Assembly: GCA_020850945.1 (NCBI GenBank)
Contig: JADZDR010000032.1
Span: forward strand, 1 to 64,000
From: Acidimicrobiia bacterium
GTDB lineage: Bacteria; Actinomycetota; Acidimicrobiia; UBA2766
DNA: 64,000 nucleotides
Direction: 5' to 3'
Shown: positions 31,056-40,227 of the stretch, in pieces
Layout: each line of letters begins with the position of its first letter
Numbering within the stretch: the first letter of the stretch is position 1
Position numbers and translations under genes: made by a program
Notes under the pieces: generated by a model
Databases searched by the model: none
What the model was told of the DNA's origin: nothing
The model's input: the letters and a program-made list of their open reading frames with translations, nothing else

Positions 31056-33008
31056 ATGGCGATCTACACACTCCCGGACGGAACCGAGCTCGACCTACCC
31101 GACGGCTCCACAGGCCTCGACATCGCCGCCGCGATCGGCCCCGGCCTCGCTCGGGCGGCCCTCGCCGTCGAGGTCGACGACACCCAGTACGACCTGGATC
31201 GAGTCGTGCCGGCGGGCAAGGTGAACATCATCACAGCCGCGAGCGACGCAGGTCGCGAGATGATCCGCCACTCCACCGCTCACGTCCTCGCCCAGGCGGT
31301 CACCGACCTGTACCCGGGTGCCGAGTACACCATCGGCCCTGCTGTAGAGGACGGCTTCTACTACGACTTCGACGTCGACACGCCGTTCAGCGACGACGAC
31401 CTCGCCCGCATCGAGGCGCGCATGCGCGAGATCGTGCGCGAGGACCAGCGCTTCGAGCGGGCCGAGATGTCGGTGCCCGAAGGCCTCGACCTGTTCGCCG
31501 ACCAGCCCTACAAGCGCGAGATCATCGAGGCCGTCGACGAATCGGAGGGCGCGGTGGGTGGTGGCATCAGCGTCTACCGCAACTACGTCGACGGCGACAC
31601 CGAGGGTGAGCCGTCGCAGCGCTTCGTCGACCTCTGCCGGGGCCCGCACGTTCCCTCCACCTCCCGCCTCGGCCACTTCAAGCTCATGCGCACCGCCGGT
31701 GCCTATTGGCGGGGTGACGCGTCGCGGCAACAGCTCCAGCGCATCTACGGAACGGCATGGGAGTCGAAGCAGGCACTCGGCGATCACCTGCACCGTCTCG
31801 AGGAGGCGAGGAAGCGTGATCACCGCAAGCTCGGTGTCGAGCTCGACCTCTTCAGCTTCCCCGAGGTGATCGGCTCGGGCCTGTCCGTCTGGCATCCCAA
31901 GGGCGGGCTCGTGCGCCGCATCATGGAGGAGTACAGCCGTCGGGAGCACGAGCAGGCCGGTTACGAGTTCGTCGTGAGCCCGCATCTGGCCAAGAGCGAC
32001 CTCTTCGAGACTTCGGGGCACCTCGGCTGGTACCGGGAGAGCATGTATCCGGCGATGGAGCTCGAGGGCGCCGAGTACTACATGAAGCCGATGAACTGCC
32101 CGTTCCACGTGCTCATCTACAAGAGCCGGACTCGCAGCTACCGCGAGCTCCCGTTGCGCCTCTTCGAGTTCGGCACCGTCTATCGCTACGAGATGTCGGG
32201 GGTCGTGCACGGGCTCACCCGCGTGCGAGGCCTCACACAGGACGACTCGCACATCTTCTGCACACGGGAGCAGATCGTGCCCGAGCTCGAGAGCCTGCTC
32301 GGCTTCGTGCTGCGCATGCTGCGTGCGTTCGGGCTCGAGGACTTCGAGGCGACCCTCTCGACCCGGCCCGAGAAGTACGTGGGGGAACCCGAGGACTGGG
32401 ACGCAGCGACAGAAGCCCTCGCGCAGGCGCTGCAGACCCAGGGAATCGAGTACGTCGTCGACGAGGGTGGCGGGGCGTTCTACGCGCCGAAGATCGACGT
32501 GCACGTGAAGGACGCGATCGGGCGCAAGTGGCAGCTCTCGACCCTGCAGGTCGACTTCCAGCTTCCGCAGCGGTTCGAACTGTCCTACGCCGGCGCCGAC
32601 AACCACGAGCACAGGCCGTACATGATCCATCGGGCCCTGTTCGGCTCGATCGAACGCTTCTTCGGAATCCTCCTCGAGCACTACGCCGGTGCCCTGCCCG
32701 TGTGGCTCGCACCCGTGCAGGCCGAAGTCGTGCCGGTCGCCGACCGACACCTCGACTACGCGCACGAGGTTGCGGGCCGCCTCGGCGCAGAGGGCTTCCG
32801 GGCCGAGGTGAACGACCATCCCGAGACCGTCGGCGCCAAGCTGCGCACGGCCCGCCTCCAGAAGGTCCCCTACGCAGTCATCGTGGGCGACGCCGACGTC
32901 GAGGCCGGAACCGTCGGCCTGAAGACGAGGCTCGGAGAAGAGGAACGCGACGTGCCACTCGGCGATTTCGTGGCCCGGCTCGCCACGGATGTGCAGGAGC
33001 GGTCTTGA
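31056..33008 (+). CDS. thrS: Threonyl-tRNA synthetase
   Basis: 650 residues, full length. An N-terminal TGS domain (YTLPDGTELDLPDG) is followed by the editing domain with HSTAHVLAQA. The catalytic core has the zinc Cys in MKPMNCPFH (about 345), motif 2 as RYEMSGVVHGLTRVRGLTQDD (read in parts) and motif 3 GSIERFFGILLEHYAG. The C-terminal anticodon domain ends the protein. It charges tRNA-Thr. The HIT gene overlaps its stop codon. It opens the block whose order matches M. tuberculosis Rv2614c onward. Confidence 0.97.
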   Translation: MAIYTLPDGTELDLPDGSTGLDIAAAIGPGLARAALAVEVDDTQYDLDRVVPAGKVNIITAASDAGREMIRHSTAHVLAQAVTDLYPGAEYTIGPAVEDGFYYDFDVDTPFSDDDLARIEARMREIVREDQRFERAEMSVPEGLDLFADQPYKREIIEAVDESEGAVGGGISVYRNYVDGDTEGEPSQRFVDLCRGPHVPSTSRLGHFKLMRTAGAYWRGDASRQQLQRIYGTAWESKQALGDHLHRLEEARKRDHRKLGVELDLFSFPEVIGSGLSVWHPKGGLVRRIMEEYSRREHEQAGYEFVVSPHLAKSDLFETSGHLGWYRESMYPAMELEGAEYYMKPMNCPFHVLIYKSRTRSYRELPLRLFEFGTVYRYEMSGVVHGLTRVRGLTQDDSHIFCTREQIVPELESLLGFVLRMLRAFGLEDFEATLSTRPEKYVGEPEDWDAATEALAQALQTQGIEYVVDEGGGAFYAPKIDVHVKDAIGRKWQLSTLQVDFQLPQRFELSYAGADNHEHRPYMIHRALFGSIERFFGILLEHYAGALPVWLAPVQAEVVPVADRHLDYAHEVAGRLGAEGFRAEVNDHPETVGAKLRTARLQKVPYAVIVGDADVEAGTVGLKTRLGEEERDVPLGDFVARLATDVQERS

Positions 33009-33508
33009 AGGAGGACTTCGATCGCATCTGGGCGGGTTGGCGGCTCGGCTACGTCGAAGCGCTCGGCAACGAGCCCGATGACGGAGCCTGTGTCTTCTGT
33101 CGCCTGCCCGGTCTTCCCGACGACGAGGGCCTTGTCGTGCACAGAGGTGAGCACGTCTACGTCGCCCTCAATCTGCACCCCTACGGCACGGGACATTGCA
33201 TGGTCCTGCCGTACCGGCACGTCGGACACCTCAGCGACCTCACGGATGACGAGGCGGGAGAGCTGATGACGGGGACACGGGCGACCACACGCGTGCTGGA
33301 CACGGTCTACGGGCCCGACGGCTTCAACGTCGGCGCCAACCTCGGGCACGCGGCCGGGGCGGGGATCCCCGCCCACCTCCACATGCACGTGCTCCCCCGG
33401 TGGCGCGGTGACACGAACTTCATGTCGACGCTGGGCGGTGTGCGGGTCCTGCCCGAGGATCTCGCGGACACGCTCACCCGTGTGCGGGCCGGCTTCGCTA
33501 CACACTGA
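33005..33508 (+). CDS. HIT-family nucleotide phosphorylase/hydrolase (Rv2613c-like)
   Basis: 167 residues. The histidine triad is HLHMHVLPRW (about 125-134), preceded by CVFCRLPG near residue 30 and HPYGTGHCMVLPYRH. The N-terminus FDRIWAGWRLGYVE resembles actinobacterial HIT proteins of the Rv2613c type, reported as diadenosine tetraphosphate phosphorylases. The TTG at 33005 overlaps the thrS stop (TTGA), with AGGAG 5 nt upstream, so it is translationally coupled to thrS. No later start would keep the conserved N-terminus. Confidence 0.87.
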   Translation: MKEDFDRIWAGWRLGYVEALGNEPDDGACVFCRLPGLPDDEGLVVHRGEHVYVALNLHPYGTGHCMVLPYRHVGHLSDLTDDEAGELMTGTRATTRVLDTVYGPDGFNVGANLGHAAGAGIPAHLHMHVLPRWRGDTNFMSTLGGVRVLPEDLADTLTRVRAGFATH

Positions 33509-33529
33509 CCCGGCTGCAAGACTGGGACG

Positions 33530-34009
33530 ATGCCCGCCGAAGAAGAGGTCGATTTCTCCGCGTACGTGTTCCCCGACACACGCCAGCGGCGTTACACGGC
33601 CGTGATCCTCTGGTTGCTGGCCGCGCTCGGGATAGGCCTCGCGGTGGGGACGGCAGAGGGGGGCTGGATCACTCGCGGCGCCCTCGTCGGCGGGATTGTC
33701 CTCGCGCTCGGGGGTATCTGGTTCTGGCTCGCCGGCTGGCGTATGCGCCTCGACCAGGAGGCAGCCCTCATCGAGGCCACACGCCAGGTCTCCTTCGGCG
33801 TCGGCCATGCTGCTGCCAACCTCGGATGGCGGGGCGTGCGGTCACGGCCGACGTGGCGCATACTCCTCTACTCGGCCGAGGACCCGCCTGCCATGCGTGG
33901 CTTCGTCGAGCTCGACGCAATCGACGGCACGGTCTTCGAGGTCGTGGAGGAGTCCAACCCCGAGGACTGGGAGAAGCTGCGCCGCGAGGAGGGTGAGCGG
34001 GAAGCCTGA
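33530..34009 (+). CDS. Hypothetical membrane protein with two helices
   Basis: 159 residues. A short acidic N-terminus precedes two hydrophobic helices (about 23-43 and 48-68: YTAVILWLLAALGIGLAVG, ALVGGIVLALGGIWFWLAG). A cytoplasmic domain of about 90 residues then contains RSRPTWRILLYSAEDPPAMRGFVELDAIDG in parts, and an acidic end. I do not recognise a family. It lies 21 bp after the HIT gene and is the last gene before the family B repeat and the convergent EF-G-like gene. Confidence 0.55.
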   Translation: MPAEEEVDFSAYVFPDTRQRRYTAVILWLLAALGIGLAVGTAEGGWITRGALVGGIVLALGGIWFWLAGWRMRLDQEAALIEATRQVSFGVGHAAANLGWRGVRSRPTWRILLYSAEDPPAMRGFVELDAIDGTVFEVVEESNPEDWEKLRREEGEREA

Positions 34010-34018
34010 CCCGCCGGA

Positions 34019-34100
34019 CTTGCGCGCGGTTCGCGCTCCTGCGCGCGAACCGGCATGCGCTCAGCGCGGTTCGCGCGCACGTACGCGGTTCGCGCGCAAG
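34019..34100. repeat. Family B element, copy 2: 82-bp dyad of four 17-mers
   Basis: CTTGCGCGCGGTTCGCG begins the element and CGCGGTTCGCGCGCAAG ends it, with one more unit of each orientation inside. It is the same length as copy 1 at 25642 and about 77 percent identical by manual count. It fills most of the 107 bp between two convergent genes, followed by TTC and six G as in copy 1. It may act as a bidirectional terminator or a mobile palindromic unit. Confidence 0.85.
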
Positions 34101-34116
34101 TTCTCGGGGGGCTCGC

Positions 34117-36186
34117 TCAGTCGGCCGATTTCGACTCGGCGACGACCTTCTCTGCTATCTGGGGCGGGACCTCGTCGTAGTGGTCGAAGTCCACCGTGAA
34201 GGTGCCGCGACCACCCGTGATCGAACGCAGGTCGATCGCATACCGGCTCATCTCCGCCATCGGCACGAGCGCCTTGATGAGCGAGCGGCCCCCACCCACG
34301 CTCTCCATGCCCTGTAGGCGCCCGCGGCGGCTGTTGAGGTCACCCGACACGTCGCCGGCGAGGGTGTCCGGTACGAGGATCGAGTACAGGCCGATCGGTT
34401 CGAGGAGGACGGGGTCACCAGCCTGCAGGGAACCGCGCAGGCCGAGCGCCCCCGCCATCTTGAAGCTGTGCTCGTCCGAATCGACGGAGTGTGCCTTGCC
34501 GTCGAAGACGGTGAGCCTCACGTCGACGACGGGGTACCCGGCAAGGGGACCCTTGTGCATGGCCTCCTGGATGCCCTTGTCGACGGCGGGGATGAACTGA
34601 CGCGGGATCACGCCACCGACGATCGCGTCCACGAACTCGTAACCGGAGCCGCGGGGTAGAGGTTCGAGCCGCACGGACGCCACACCGAACTGACCGCGGC
34701 CGCCCGACTGCTTCTTGTGCTTCCCCTCGAACTCGGCCCCCTTGCGTGCGGTCTCCCGGTAGGCGACCTTGGGTGGGACCGTGTCGACCTCGACGCCGAA
34801 CTTGCGGTGCATGCGTTCGAGGGTGATGTTCAGGTGCGTCTCGCCCACACCCCAGAGAAGCGTCTGGCTCGTGGCGGGGTTGCGCTCCACGCGCACGGTC
34901 GGATCCTCGGCTTCGATGCGGTGGAGCGCAGTCGCGAGCTTGTCCTCGTCCCCCTTCGTCTTCGGTGAGAGGGCGACGGCGAGGAGCGGCTCGGCCGGTT
35001 CGATGCCCGCGATCGTGACAGGCGCCGACTTGTCGGCGAGTGTGTCCCCGGTCGCCGTCGCGGAGAGCTTCGAGACGGCACCCAGGTCGCCGTAGCAGAG
35101 CTTGGGGATTGTCTCGTGCTCCTTGCCGCGGAGCGCGAAGAGCTGGTGGAGGCGTTCGTCGGTGCCGGAGCGCTGGTTCAGGAGGTGCACGTCGGGCAAC
35201 ACCTCGCCCGCCGCCACCCTGAAGTAGCTCACCTGTCCCACGAACGGATCCGCATACGTCTTGTAGACGAAGACGGCCGGGGCGTGCTCCGGTGCGTCTT
35301 CGAGGGGATCTCCGGGACCCTCCGGCGTCGCGACCCGCATCGCGGGGGAGTCGAGGGGGGAGGGGGCGGCCTCCACGAGGAGGTCGGCGAGGAGGTCGAC
35401 GCCGATCATCTTGCGAGCGGACCCGACGACGACGGGATACGTCTCGCCCGCCCGCATCGCCTGGCCGAGCATGGCACGCAGCTCCTTGGCGTCTATCGGT
35501 TCGTCGGCGAAGTACCTCTCCATGAGGTCCTCGTCGTTCTCGACGACCGCCTCGACGAGGGCACCGCGGCGCGCCGCTCCGTCCGCGGCGAGATCCTCCG
35601 GGACCGCCTCCTGGGTCGCCTTCCCGTCCGCGTACACGAAGGCAGCGTCGGCGAGAAGGTCGACGACTCCCCGGAAGTCCTCCTCGGCGCCGATCGGGAT
35701 GTGCAGCGGAGCCACGGAGGTACCGAACGCCTTCGTGAGCGCGTCGATCGTGCCCATCACGTCGGCCCGCTCGCGATCGACCTTGTTGACGAACACGAGG
35801 CGGGGCAGGTCGAGTTGGTCCGCGAGATGCCATACGACCTCGTGCTGGACCTCGACGCCCTCGACCGCCGATACGACGAGGCACACGACATCGCACACGG
35901 CGAGGCCGGCCTGGACCTCACCGACGAAGTCGGCGTAGCCCGGTGCATCGAGGATGTTGATCTTGTGCTCGCGCCATTCGACTGGGGCGACGGCGAGCGA
36001 GACCGAGAGCTTGCGTGTGTGCTCCTCCTCCTCGAAGTCGAACAGCGACGACCCGTCGTCCACGGATCCGAGGCGGGACGTGGCGCCAGAGGCGTACAGC
36101 AGCGCCTCGCCGAGCGATGTCTTGCCCGTCCCTCCGTGGCCTGCGAGCAGGACGTTGCGGATCTTGTCGGAGGAGTATTCCTTCAC
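34117..36186 (-). CDS. Elongation factor G-like GTPase (EF-G2 type)
   Basis: 689 residues from GTG 36186. The GTPase motifs are GHGGTGKTS (16-24), DAPGYADF (80-87) and NKVD (134-137), with GSARK as the fifth. Domains II to V follow, including GVGETHLNITLERM and the domain IV-V sequence GLRGSLQAGDPVLLEPI. The usual switch I sequence of translational EF-G is poorly conserved, as in EF-G2 paralogues. Those bind the ribosome, but their role is unclear. GGGAG lies 6 nt upstream of GTG 36186, and a TACCAT -10 (36251-36256) supports this start over ATG 36252. It interrupts an otherwise plus-strand conserved block. Confidence 0.85.
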   Translation of the reverse strand: MKEYSSDKIRNVLLAGHGGTGKTSLGEALLYASGATSRLGSVDDGSSLFDFEEEEHTRKLSVSLAVAPVEWREHKINILDAPGYADFVGEVQAGLAVCDVVCLVVSAVEGVEVQHEVVWHLADQLDLPRLVFVNKVDRERADVMGTIDALTKAFGTSVAPLHIPIGAEEDFRGVVDLLADAAFVYADGKATQEAVPEDLAADGAARRGALVEAVVENDEDLMERYFADEPIDAKELRAMLGQAMRAGETYPVVVGSARKMIGVDLLADLLVEAAPSPLDSPAMRVATPEGPGDPLEDAPEHAPAVFVYKTYADPFVGQVSYFRVAAGEVLPDVHLLNQRSGTDERLHQLFALRGKEHETIPKLCYGDLGAVSKLSATATGDTLADKSAPVTIAGIEPAEPLLAVALSPKTKGDEDKLATALHRIEAEDPTVRVERNPATSQTLLWGVGETHLNITLERMHRKFGVEVDTVPPKVAYRETARKGAEFEGKHKKQSGGRGQFGVASVRLEPLPRGSGYEFVDAIVGGVIPRQFIPAVDKGIQEAMHKGPLAGYPVVDVRLTVFDGKAHSVDSDEHSFKMAGALGLRGSLQAGDPVLLEPIGLYSILVPDTLAGDVSGDLNSRRGRLQGMESVGGGRSLIKALVPMAEMSRYAIDLRSITGGRGTFTVDFDHYDEVPPQIAEKVVAESKSAD

Positions 36187-36524
36187 GAGCGACTCCCGGA
36201 TCTTGCGGCCGGAACACGAGGTCCCCTGGGGCCTTCGACCCCACGGCGCCATGGTATCCGCCCACTGCAAGCGAAGACGCCCGTCACGGACCTGCGCTTG
36301 AGGTGGGAGAGCACCGGTGCTAGCGTGCTCGCGACTGCAAGCACTTGCTTGCAGGCTTCCTTCCGGGCTTCTTTCCGGGGAGGATGGCGGACGTACCGGT
36401 GCCGTGAACCCCCGGACGCGATCGGGTCTTGCGTATGCTTGCGCCGGGCCGAGCCGCAACGACGGGAACACGACGCAGCACGTGCCGCCCCGCAGAGACG
36501 ACGCAAGCGTCGAGGAGGACCGGT
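36187..36524. promoter_or_regulatory. Divergent regulatory region between the EF-G-like gene and pgsA
   Basis: 338 bp without a supported gene. It holds a minus-strand -10 TACCAT (36251-36256), an 18-bp palindrome TGCAAGCA-CT-TGCTTGCA (36336-36353), and a 12-bp tandem repeat GGCTTCCTTCCG / GGCTTCTTTCCG (36354-36377). A plus-strand -10 TATGCT lies at 36434-36439. The palindrome sits between the two promoters and could be a shared operator. Confidence 0.55.
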
Positions 36525-37409
36525 GTGATCGACTCCCAGGGCCGTCCCGGCATCGGCGCCATCACGGCGGCCGTCGGGCGGAGACTGGCGGCATGGGGCT
36601 TCACTCCCGACTGGATCACCTTCACGGGCCTCGTCCTGGCCGTGCCGGCGGCACTCCTCGTAGCCGGCGGTCACCTCTGGCAGGGATTCGTGGTCTGTTT
36701 CGTGGCCGCCATCCTCGACGTGTTCGACGGCGCCGTCGCCAAGGCGCGTGGCGGTGGCACACGCCGCGGCGGGTTCTTCGACGCGTCGGCGGACCGTCTC
36801 GTGGACATGCTCTACTTCGGCGCCGTCGCGTGGTACCTCGGTGGACAGAGCTTCCGTCTCTCCGTCCTCGCCATGGCGTGCATGGGCATGTCCTACCTCG
36901 TCTCCTACCTGCGGGCGAAAGCGGGCGAGCTCGGCTTCAACGCCCACGTCGGCATCATGGAGCGGGCCGAACGACTCCTCGTCATGGGCATCGGCCTCCT
37001 CGTCGAGATCTTCGTGCCCGGCGCCCTCGTCGTCGCCCTCTGGGTGGTGCTCGTCCTTTCCCTCGTCACGGCTCTGCAGCGCTTCTTCGCCGTATGGAGG
37101 CAGGGGACCGCGGAACCCCCCGTCCCGTACGAACAGATCCGGCTCATCCCCGAGTTCAAGGAGATCAGGGACCGCATCTCCGAGAACCGCCACGACGGCG
37201 CCACCGTCGTCATCTCGGTCCGCAAGGTGTGGGAGTCGAGTCGCGCCGAATGGGACGAGAGACGCGTGCAGGCCCGCGCGCGCCGACTCGCCGCCCGTGA
37301 CGAACGGCGCCGTGTGAGCGAGCGGCTCACGTCCGAGCGCGCCGCCCACGCGCGGCGCACGCGCCGCACCGCCCGCCGCGACAGGCGGGGCGGCACGAGG
37401 CGGCCATGA
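36525..37409 (+). CDS. pgsA: CDP-alcohol phosphatidyltransferase, probable PI-phosphate synthase
   Basis: 294 residues with about six membrane helices. The family motif spans D65 to D90: DVFDGAVAK, then GFFDASAD, giving D65, D68, D86 and D90 for metal and CDP-diacylglycerol binding. The usual Arg of DGxxAR is Lys73 here. The position before the acyltransferase and pimA matches actinobacterial PgsA1, which makes phosphatidylinositol phosphate. A basic tail of about 90 residues after the helices is longer than usual. GAGGAGG precedes GTG 36525. The next gene overlaps by 4 bp. Confidence 0.87.
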   Translation: MIDSQGRPGIGAITAAVGRRLAAWGFTPDWITFTGLVLAVPAALLVAGGHLWQGFVVCFVAAILDVFDGAVAKARGGGTRRGGFFDASADRLVDMLYFGAVAWYLGGQSFRLSVLAMACMGMSYLVSYLRAKAGELGFNAHVGIMERAERLLVMGIGLLVEIFVPGALVVALWVVLVLSLVTALQRFFAVWRQGTAEPPVPYEQIRLIPEFKEIRDRISENRHDGATVVISVRKVWESSRAEWDERRVQARARRLAARDERRRVSERLTSERAAHARRTRRTARRDRRGGTRRP

Positions 37410-38386
37410 CAGAGAAGAGACGAGGCACCGGCGCCTCATCGCGCCGCGGCCTGCGGCGCCTCCTGGCCGGCCTCGAGGTGGGAGCGTTCAAGGCGGGGGG
37501 GCGCATCGCCCCGCATCTGCCCCGTTCCGTGGCCAACACCCTCGCCGACAGCCTGCGCCGCCTCCTCCAGCGCCAGATGCACGACCGCAGGTTCATGATC
37601 GAGCGCCACATGCGGCGTGCCCTCGGCGCCGAGGCGCCACAGGCTGAGGTCGACCGGGCCGTCGACGAGGCCTTCGCCTCTTATGCCCGCTACTGGCTCG
37701 AGACGTTCCGCCTCGGCGGGTTCGACCGACGCCGCATCGAGGACGTGTTCAGCGTGGACGGGCTCGACACCCTCCTCCATGCGATCTCAGGAGACACGGG
37801 ATGCATCGTCGCCCTGCCCCACCTCGGCCAGTGGGAGATCGCCGGCGCCTGGGTCGGGCTGCAGGGGTGGCGTCTTACGACGGTCGTGGAAGAGCTCGAA
37901 CCCGCCGAGCTGTACCGCTGGTTCGTCGACCTGCGCGAGCGCAAGTTCGGCATGAACGTGTACTCGGCCTCTGACAGGACCGCGTTGCGCAAGCTCGTCA
38001 CAGACGTGACGGCCGGGGATGTCGTCGCGCTCCTCGCCGACCGGGATCTCGGCGGCCGCGGTCCCGAGGTGACCTTCTTCGGCGAGAAGACCACACTCCC
38101 CGCCGGGCCCGCGACACTGAGCATCCAGACAGGAGCACCCCTCCTGCCCGCCGCCGTGTACGAGATCGGCGACTGGAAGTACGAGGCGGTGGTACGCCCT
38201 GCCCTCCCGATCCCGACGGGCGGATCGAAGGCGGATCGTGTCGCGGCGATGACCCAGGATCTCGCATACGAGATCGAAGGGCTCATCAGGCGTGCGCCCG
38301 CCCAGTGGCATCTCCTCCAGCCGAACTGGCCTTCGGACCGAGAGGCCCTTGCCCGGCACCGGGCCGAGCGCGGAATCCCGGCGTGA
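37406..38386 (+). CDS. Phosphatidylinositol mannoside acyltransferase (LpxL/HtrB family)
   Basis: 326 residues. The acyltransferase motif HLGQWE (about 138-143) provides the H-x4-E pair. LLADRDLGGRGPEVTFFG and QWHLLQPNWPSD fit the LpxL-like family, and the latter resembles the end of actinobacterial PIM acyltransferases (Rv2611c type). These add a fatty acyl chain to the mannose of PIM1/PIM2 at the inner face of the membrane. It overlaps pgsA and the mannosyltransferase by 4 bp each, so the three form one operon. Confidence 0.87.
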   Translation: MTEKRRGTGASSRRGLRRLLAGLEVGAFKAGGRIAPHLPRSVANTLADSLRRLLQRQMHDRRFMIERHMRRALGAEAPQAEVDRAVDEAFASYARYWLETFRLGGFDRRRIEDVFSVDGLDTLLHAISGDTGCIVALPHLGQWEIAGAWVGLQGWRLTTVVEELEPAELYRWFVDLRERKFGMNVYSASDRTALRKLVTDVTAGDVVALLADRDLGGRGPEVTFFGEKTTLPAGPATLSIQTGAPLLPAAVYEIGDWKYEAVVRPALPIPTGGSKADRVAAMTQDLAYEIEGLIRRAPAQWHLLQPNWPSDREALARHRAERGIPA

Positions 38387-39468
38387 CCGAGCCGCTGCGC
38401 GTCGGCATCCTCTGCCCCTACTCGCTTGCCTGGCCCGGCGGCGTGCAGACGCATGTCCTCGCCGTCGCTCGCGCACTCGAGGGCAGGGGCGTCCGAGCCG
38501 ATGTCCTCGCGCCGACGGACGGCGTCCGCATCGACACCGACGTCCGCGTGCGGTCCCTCGGCCGAGCCGTTCCCGTGCCCGCGAACGGCTCCACAGCCCG
38601 CATCGCGCTCGGGCCACAGGCGATCGCCAACGCGTTGCGATTCGCCCGTTCCTACGATCTCGTGCACCTGCACGAACCGCTCGTGCCGGGCGCGGCGCTG
38701 GCCGTCGCCCTGCGTCGGCCCGTCCCCCTCGTCGGCACGTTCCACGCCGCGTCCGAAGGCGGATACTGGGGCTATGCCCTCGGCAGGCCCCTCATGCGAC
38801 CGGCCTGGAACCACCTCGACACGCGGCTCGCCGTCTCCAAGGCCGCGCGGGAGCGGGTCACCCGGTACTTCGACGGCGCGATCGACCTCTTCCCGAACGG
38901 TGTGGACGTGCGCCGCCACGCCGAGGCGAGCCCGTACGGCCGGTCGGCGGCGGAACACGTCGTGCTCTTCGTGGGACGCGACGAGCCCCGCAAAGGCCTC
39001 CGCCACCTCATCGACGCCTTCGCCGAGGTCCGCGAAGCCGCGCCCGGAGTCGAGCTCTGGATCGCGGGACCGGACACCGACTCGATCCGCGGGACCGGCA
39101 TCCGCAGCTTCGGGCGCGTCGACGACACCACCCTCGCCTCCCTCTTTCGCGGAGCCGACGTCTTCTGCGCGCCCTCCACCTTCGGCGAGAGCTTCGGCAT
39201 CGTCCTCCTCGAGGCGATGGCGGCCGGCACGCCCGTCGTCGCCACCGACATCCCCGGCTACGCGGCCGTGGCGAGACCGGATCGGGACGAGGCCGTGCTC
39301 GTCCCCCCGGGCGACACAGCCGCGCTGGCCGGCGCGCTCGTCTCGGTCCTCTCCGACTTCGCGCGCCGCGAGCGCATGCGGCAGGCAGGGCGGGCGCGGG
39401 CGGCCGAGTTCGACTGGGAGAAGCTCTCCGGCGATCTCGCATCCCGGTATCGCGACCTAGTCTCCTGA
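38383..39468 (+). CDS. pimA: GT4 glycosyltransferase, phosphatidylinositol mannosyltransferase (PimA-like)
   Basis: 361 residues. The N-terminal domain starts with PYSLAWPGGVQTHVLAVAR, the nucleotide- and acceptor-binding GGVQ loop of PimA. The C-terminal domain holds FVGRDEPRKGL and the E-x7-E motif ESFGIVLLE, which binds GDP-mannose. PimA adds the first mannose to phosphatidylinositol on the cytosolic face. The context right after pgsA and the acyltransferase is the strongest argument for this exact role. The GTG at 38383 overlaps the previous stop. Confidence 0.88.
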   Translation: MTEPLRVGILCPYSLAWPGGVQTHVLAVARALEGRGVRADVLAPTDGVRIDTDVRVRSLGRAVPVPANGSTARIALGPQAIANALRFARSYDLVHLHEPLVPGAALAVALRRPVPLVGTFHAASEGGYWGYALGRPLMRPAWNHLDTRLAVSKAARERVTRYFDGAIDLFPNGVDVRRHAEASPYGRSAAEHVVLFVGRDEPRKGLRHLIDAFAEVREAAPGVELWIAGPDTDSIRGTGIRSFGRVDDTTLASLFRGADVFCAPSTFGESFGIVLLEAMAAGTPVVATDIPGYAAVARPDRDEAVLVPPGDTAALAGALVSVLSDFARRERMRQAGRARAAEFDWEKLSGDLASRYRDLVS

Positions 39469-39509
39469 GACGTAACACGGTTCAGGAGTGGAGCGCGAGA
39501 GGAAACCCG

Positions 39510-40211
39510 ATGCTCTGGGTCGTCATAGTCATACTCGTCCTCGTGGTCGTCGTGGTGCTCGGCCTCGTCGGCCTCTACAACGGGCTCGTGAAGCGCCGCA
39601 ACCGTGTCGACGCCGCCTGGAGCGACATCGACGTGCAACTGCGCCGCCGGTACGACCTCATCCCGAACCTCGTCGAGACCGTGCGCGGTTACGCGGCGCA
39701 CGAGAGCCAGACGCTCGAAGCCGTGATCGCGGCCCGGGCGCAGGGCATGTCCGCGCAGACGCCACGCGAGGCCGCCGCCGCAGACAACATGCTCACGGCG
39801 GCGTTGCGCCAGTTGCTCGCCGTGAGCGAGGCGTATCCCGACCTGAAGGCGAACCAGAACTTCCTCGCCCTGCAGGAGGAGCTCACGGGGACGGAGGGGC
39901 GCATCGCCTACGCGCGGCAGTACTACAACGACGCCGTGCGGGACTACAACACGAAGATCCAGAGCTTCCCGGCAGTGCTGATCGCCGGCATGTTCAAGTT
40001 CGGCGAGCGCGAGTACTACGAGATCGAGGATGCCGAGGCGAGAGGTCCGGTCAGCGTCGACTTCGGCACACAGGCACCTGCGGTGAACATGGCCCCGCAG
40101 GCCGGACCGCCCCCTGCCACTCCGGCCGTGCCGCAGTCCCCGGCCGCTTCGCAACTCCCACCCCAGGATCCACCCGCGAGCCCTCCGCAACCACCCAGCG
40201 CTCCGACCTGA
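39510..40211 (+). CDS. lemA: LemA family membrane protein
   Basis: 233 residues. One transmembrane helix is at 3-23. The LemA hallmark follows as YNGLVKRRNRVDAAWSDIDVQLRRRYDLIPNLVETVRGYA (in parts), then NFLALQEELTGTEGRIAYARQYYNDAVRDYN. The domain is helical and its role is unresolved. The last 45 residues are rich in Pro, Gln and Ala. A TAGTCT hexamer at 39458-39463 may start transcription. It is 16 bp ahead of htpX; the lemA-htpX pairing is common in bacteria. Confidence 0.9.
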   Translation: MLWVVIVILVLVVVVVLGLVGLYNGLVKRRNRVDAAWSDIDVQLRRRYDLIPNLVETVRGYAAHESQTLEAVIAARAQGMSAQTPREAAAADNMLTAALRQLLAVSEAYPDLKANQNFLALQEELTGTEGRIAYARQYYNDAVRDYNTKIQSFPAVLIAGMFKFGEREYYEIEDAEARGPVSVDFGTQAPAVNMAPQAGPPPATPAVPQSPAASQLPPQDPPASPPQPPSAPT

Positions 40212-40227
40212 GGGACGGCCGTAGTCG

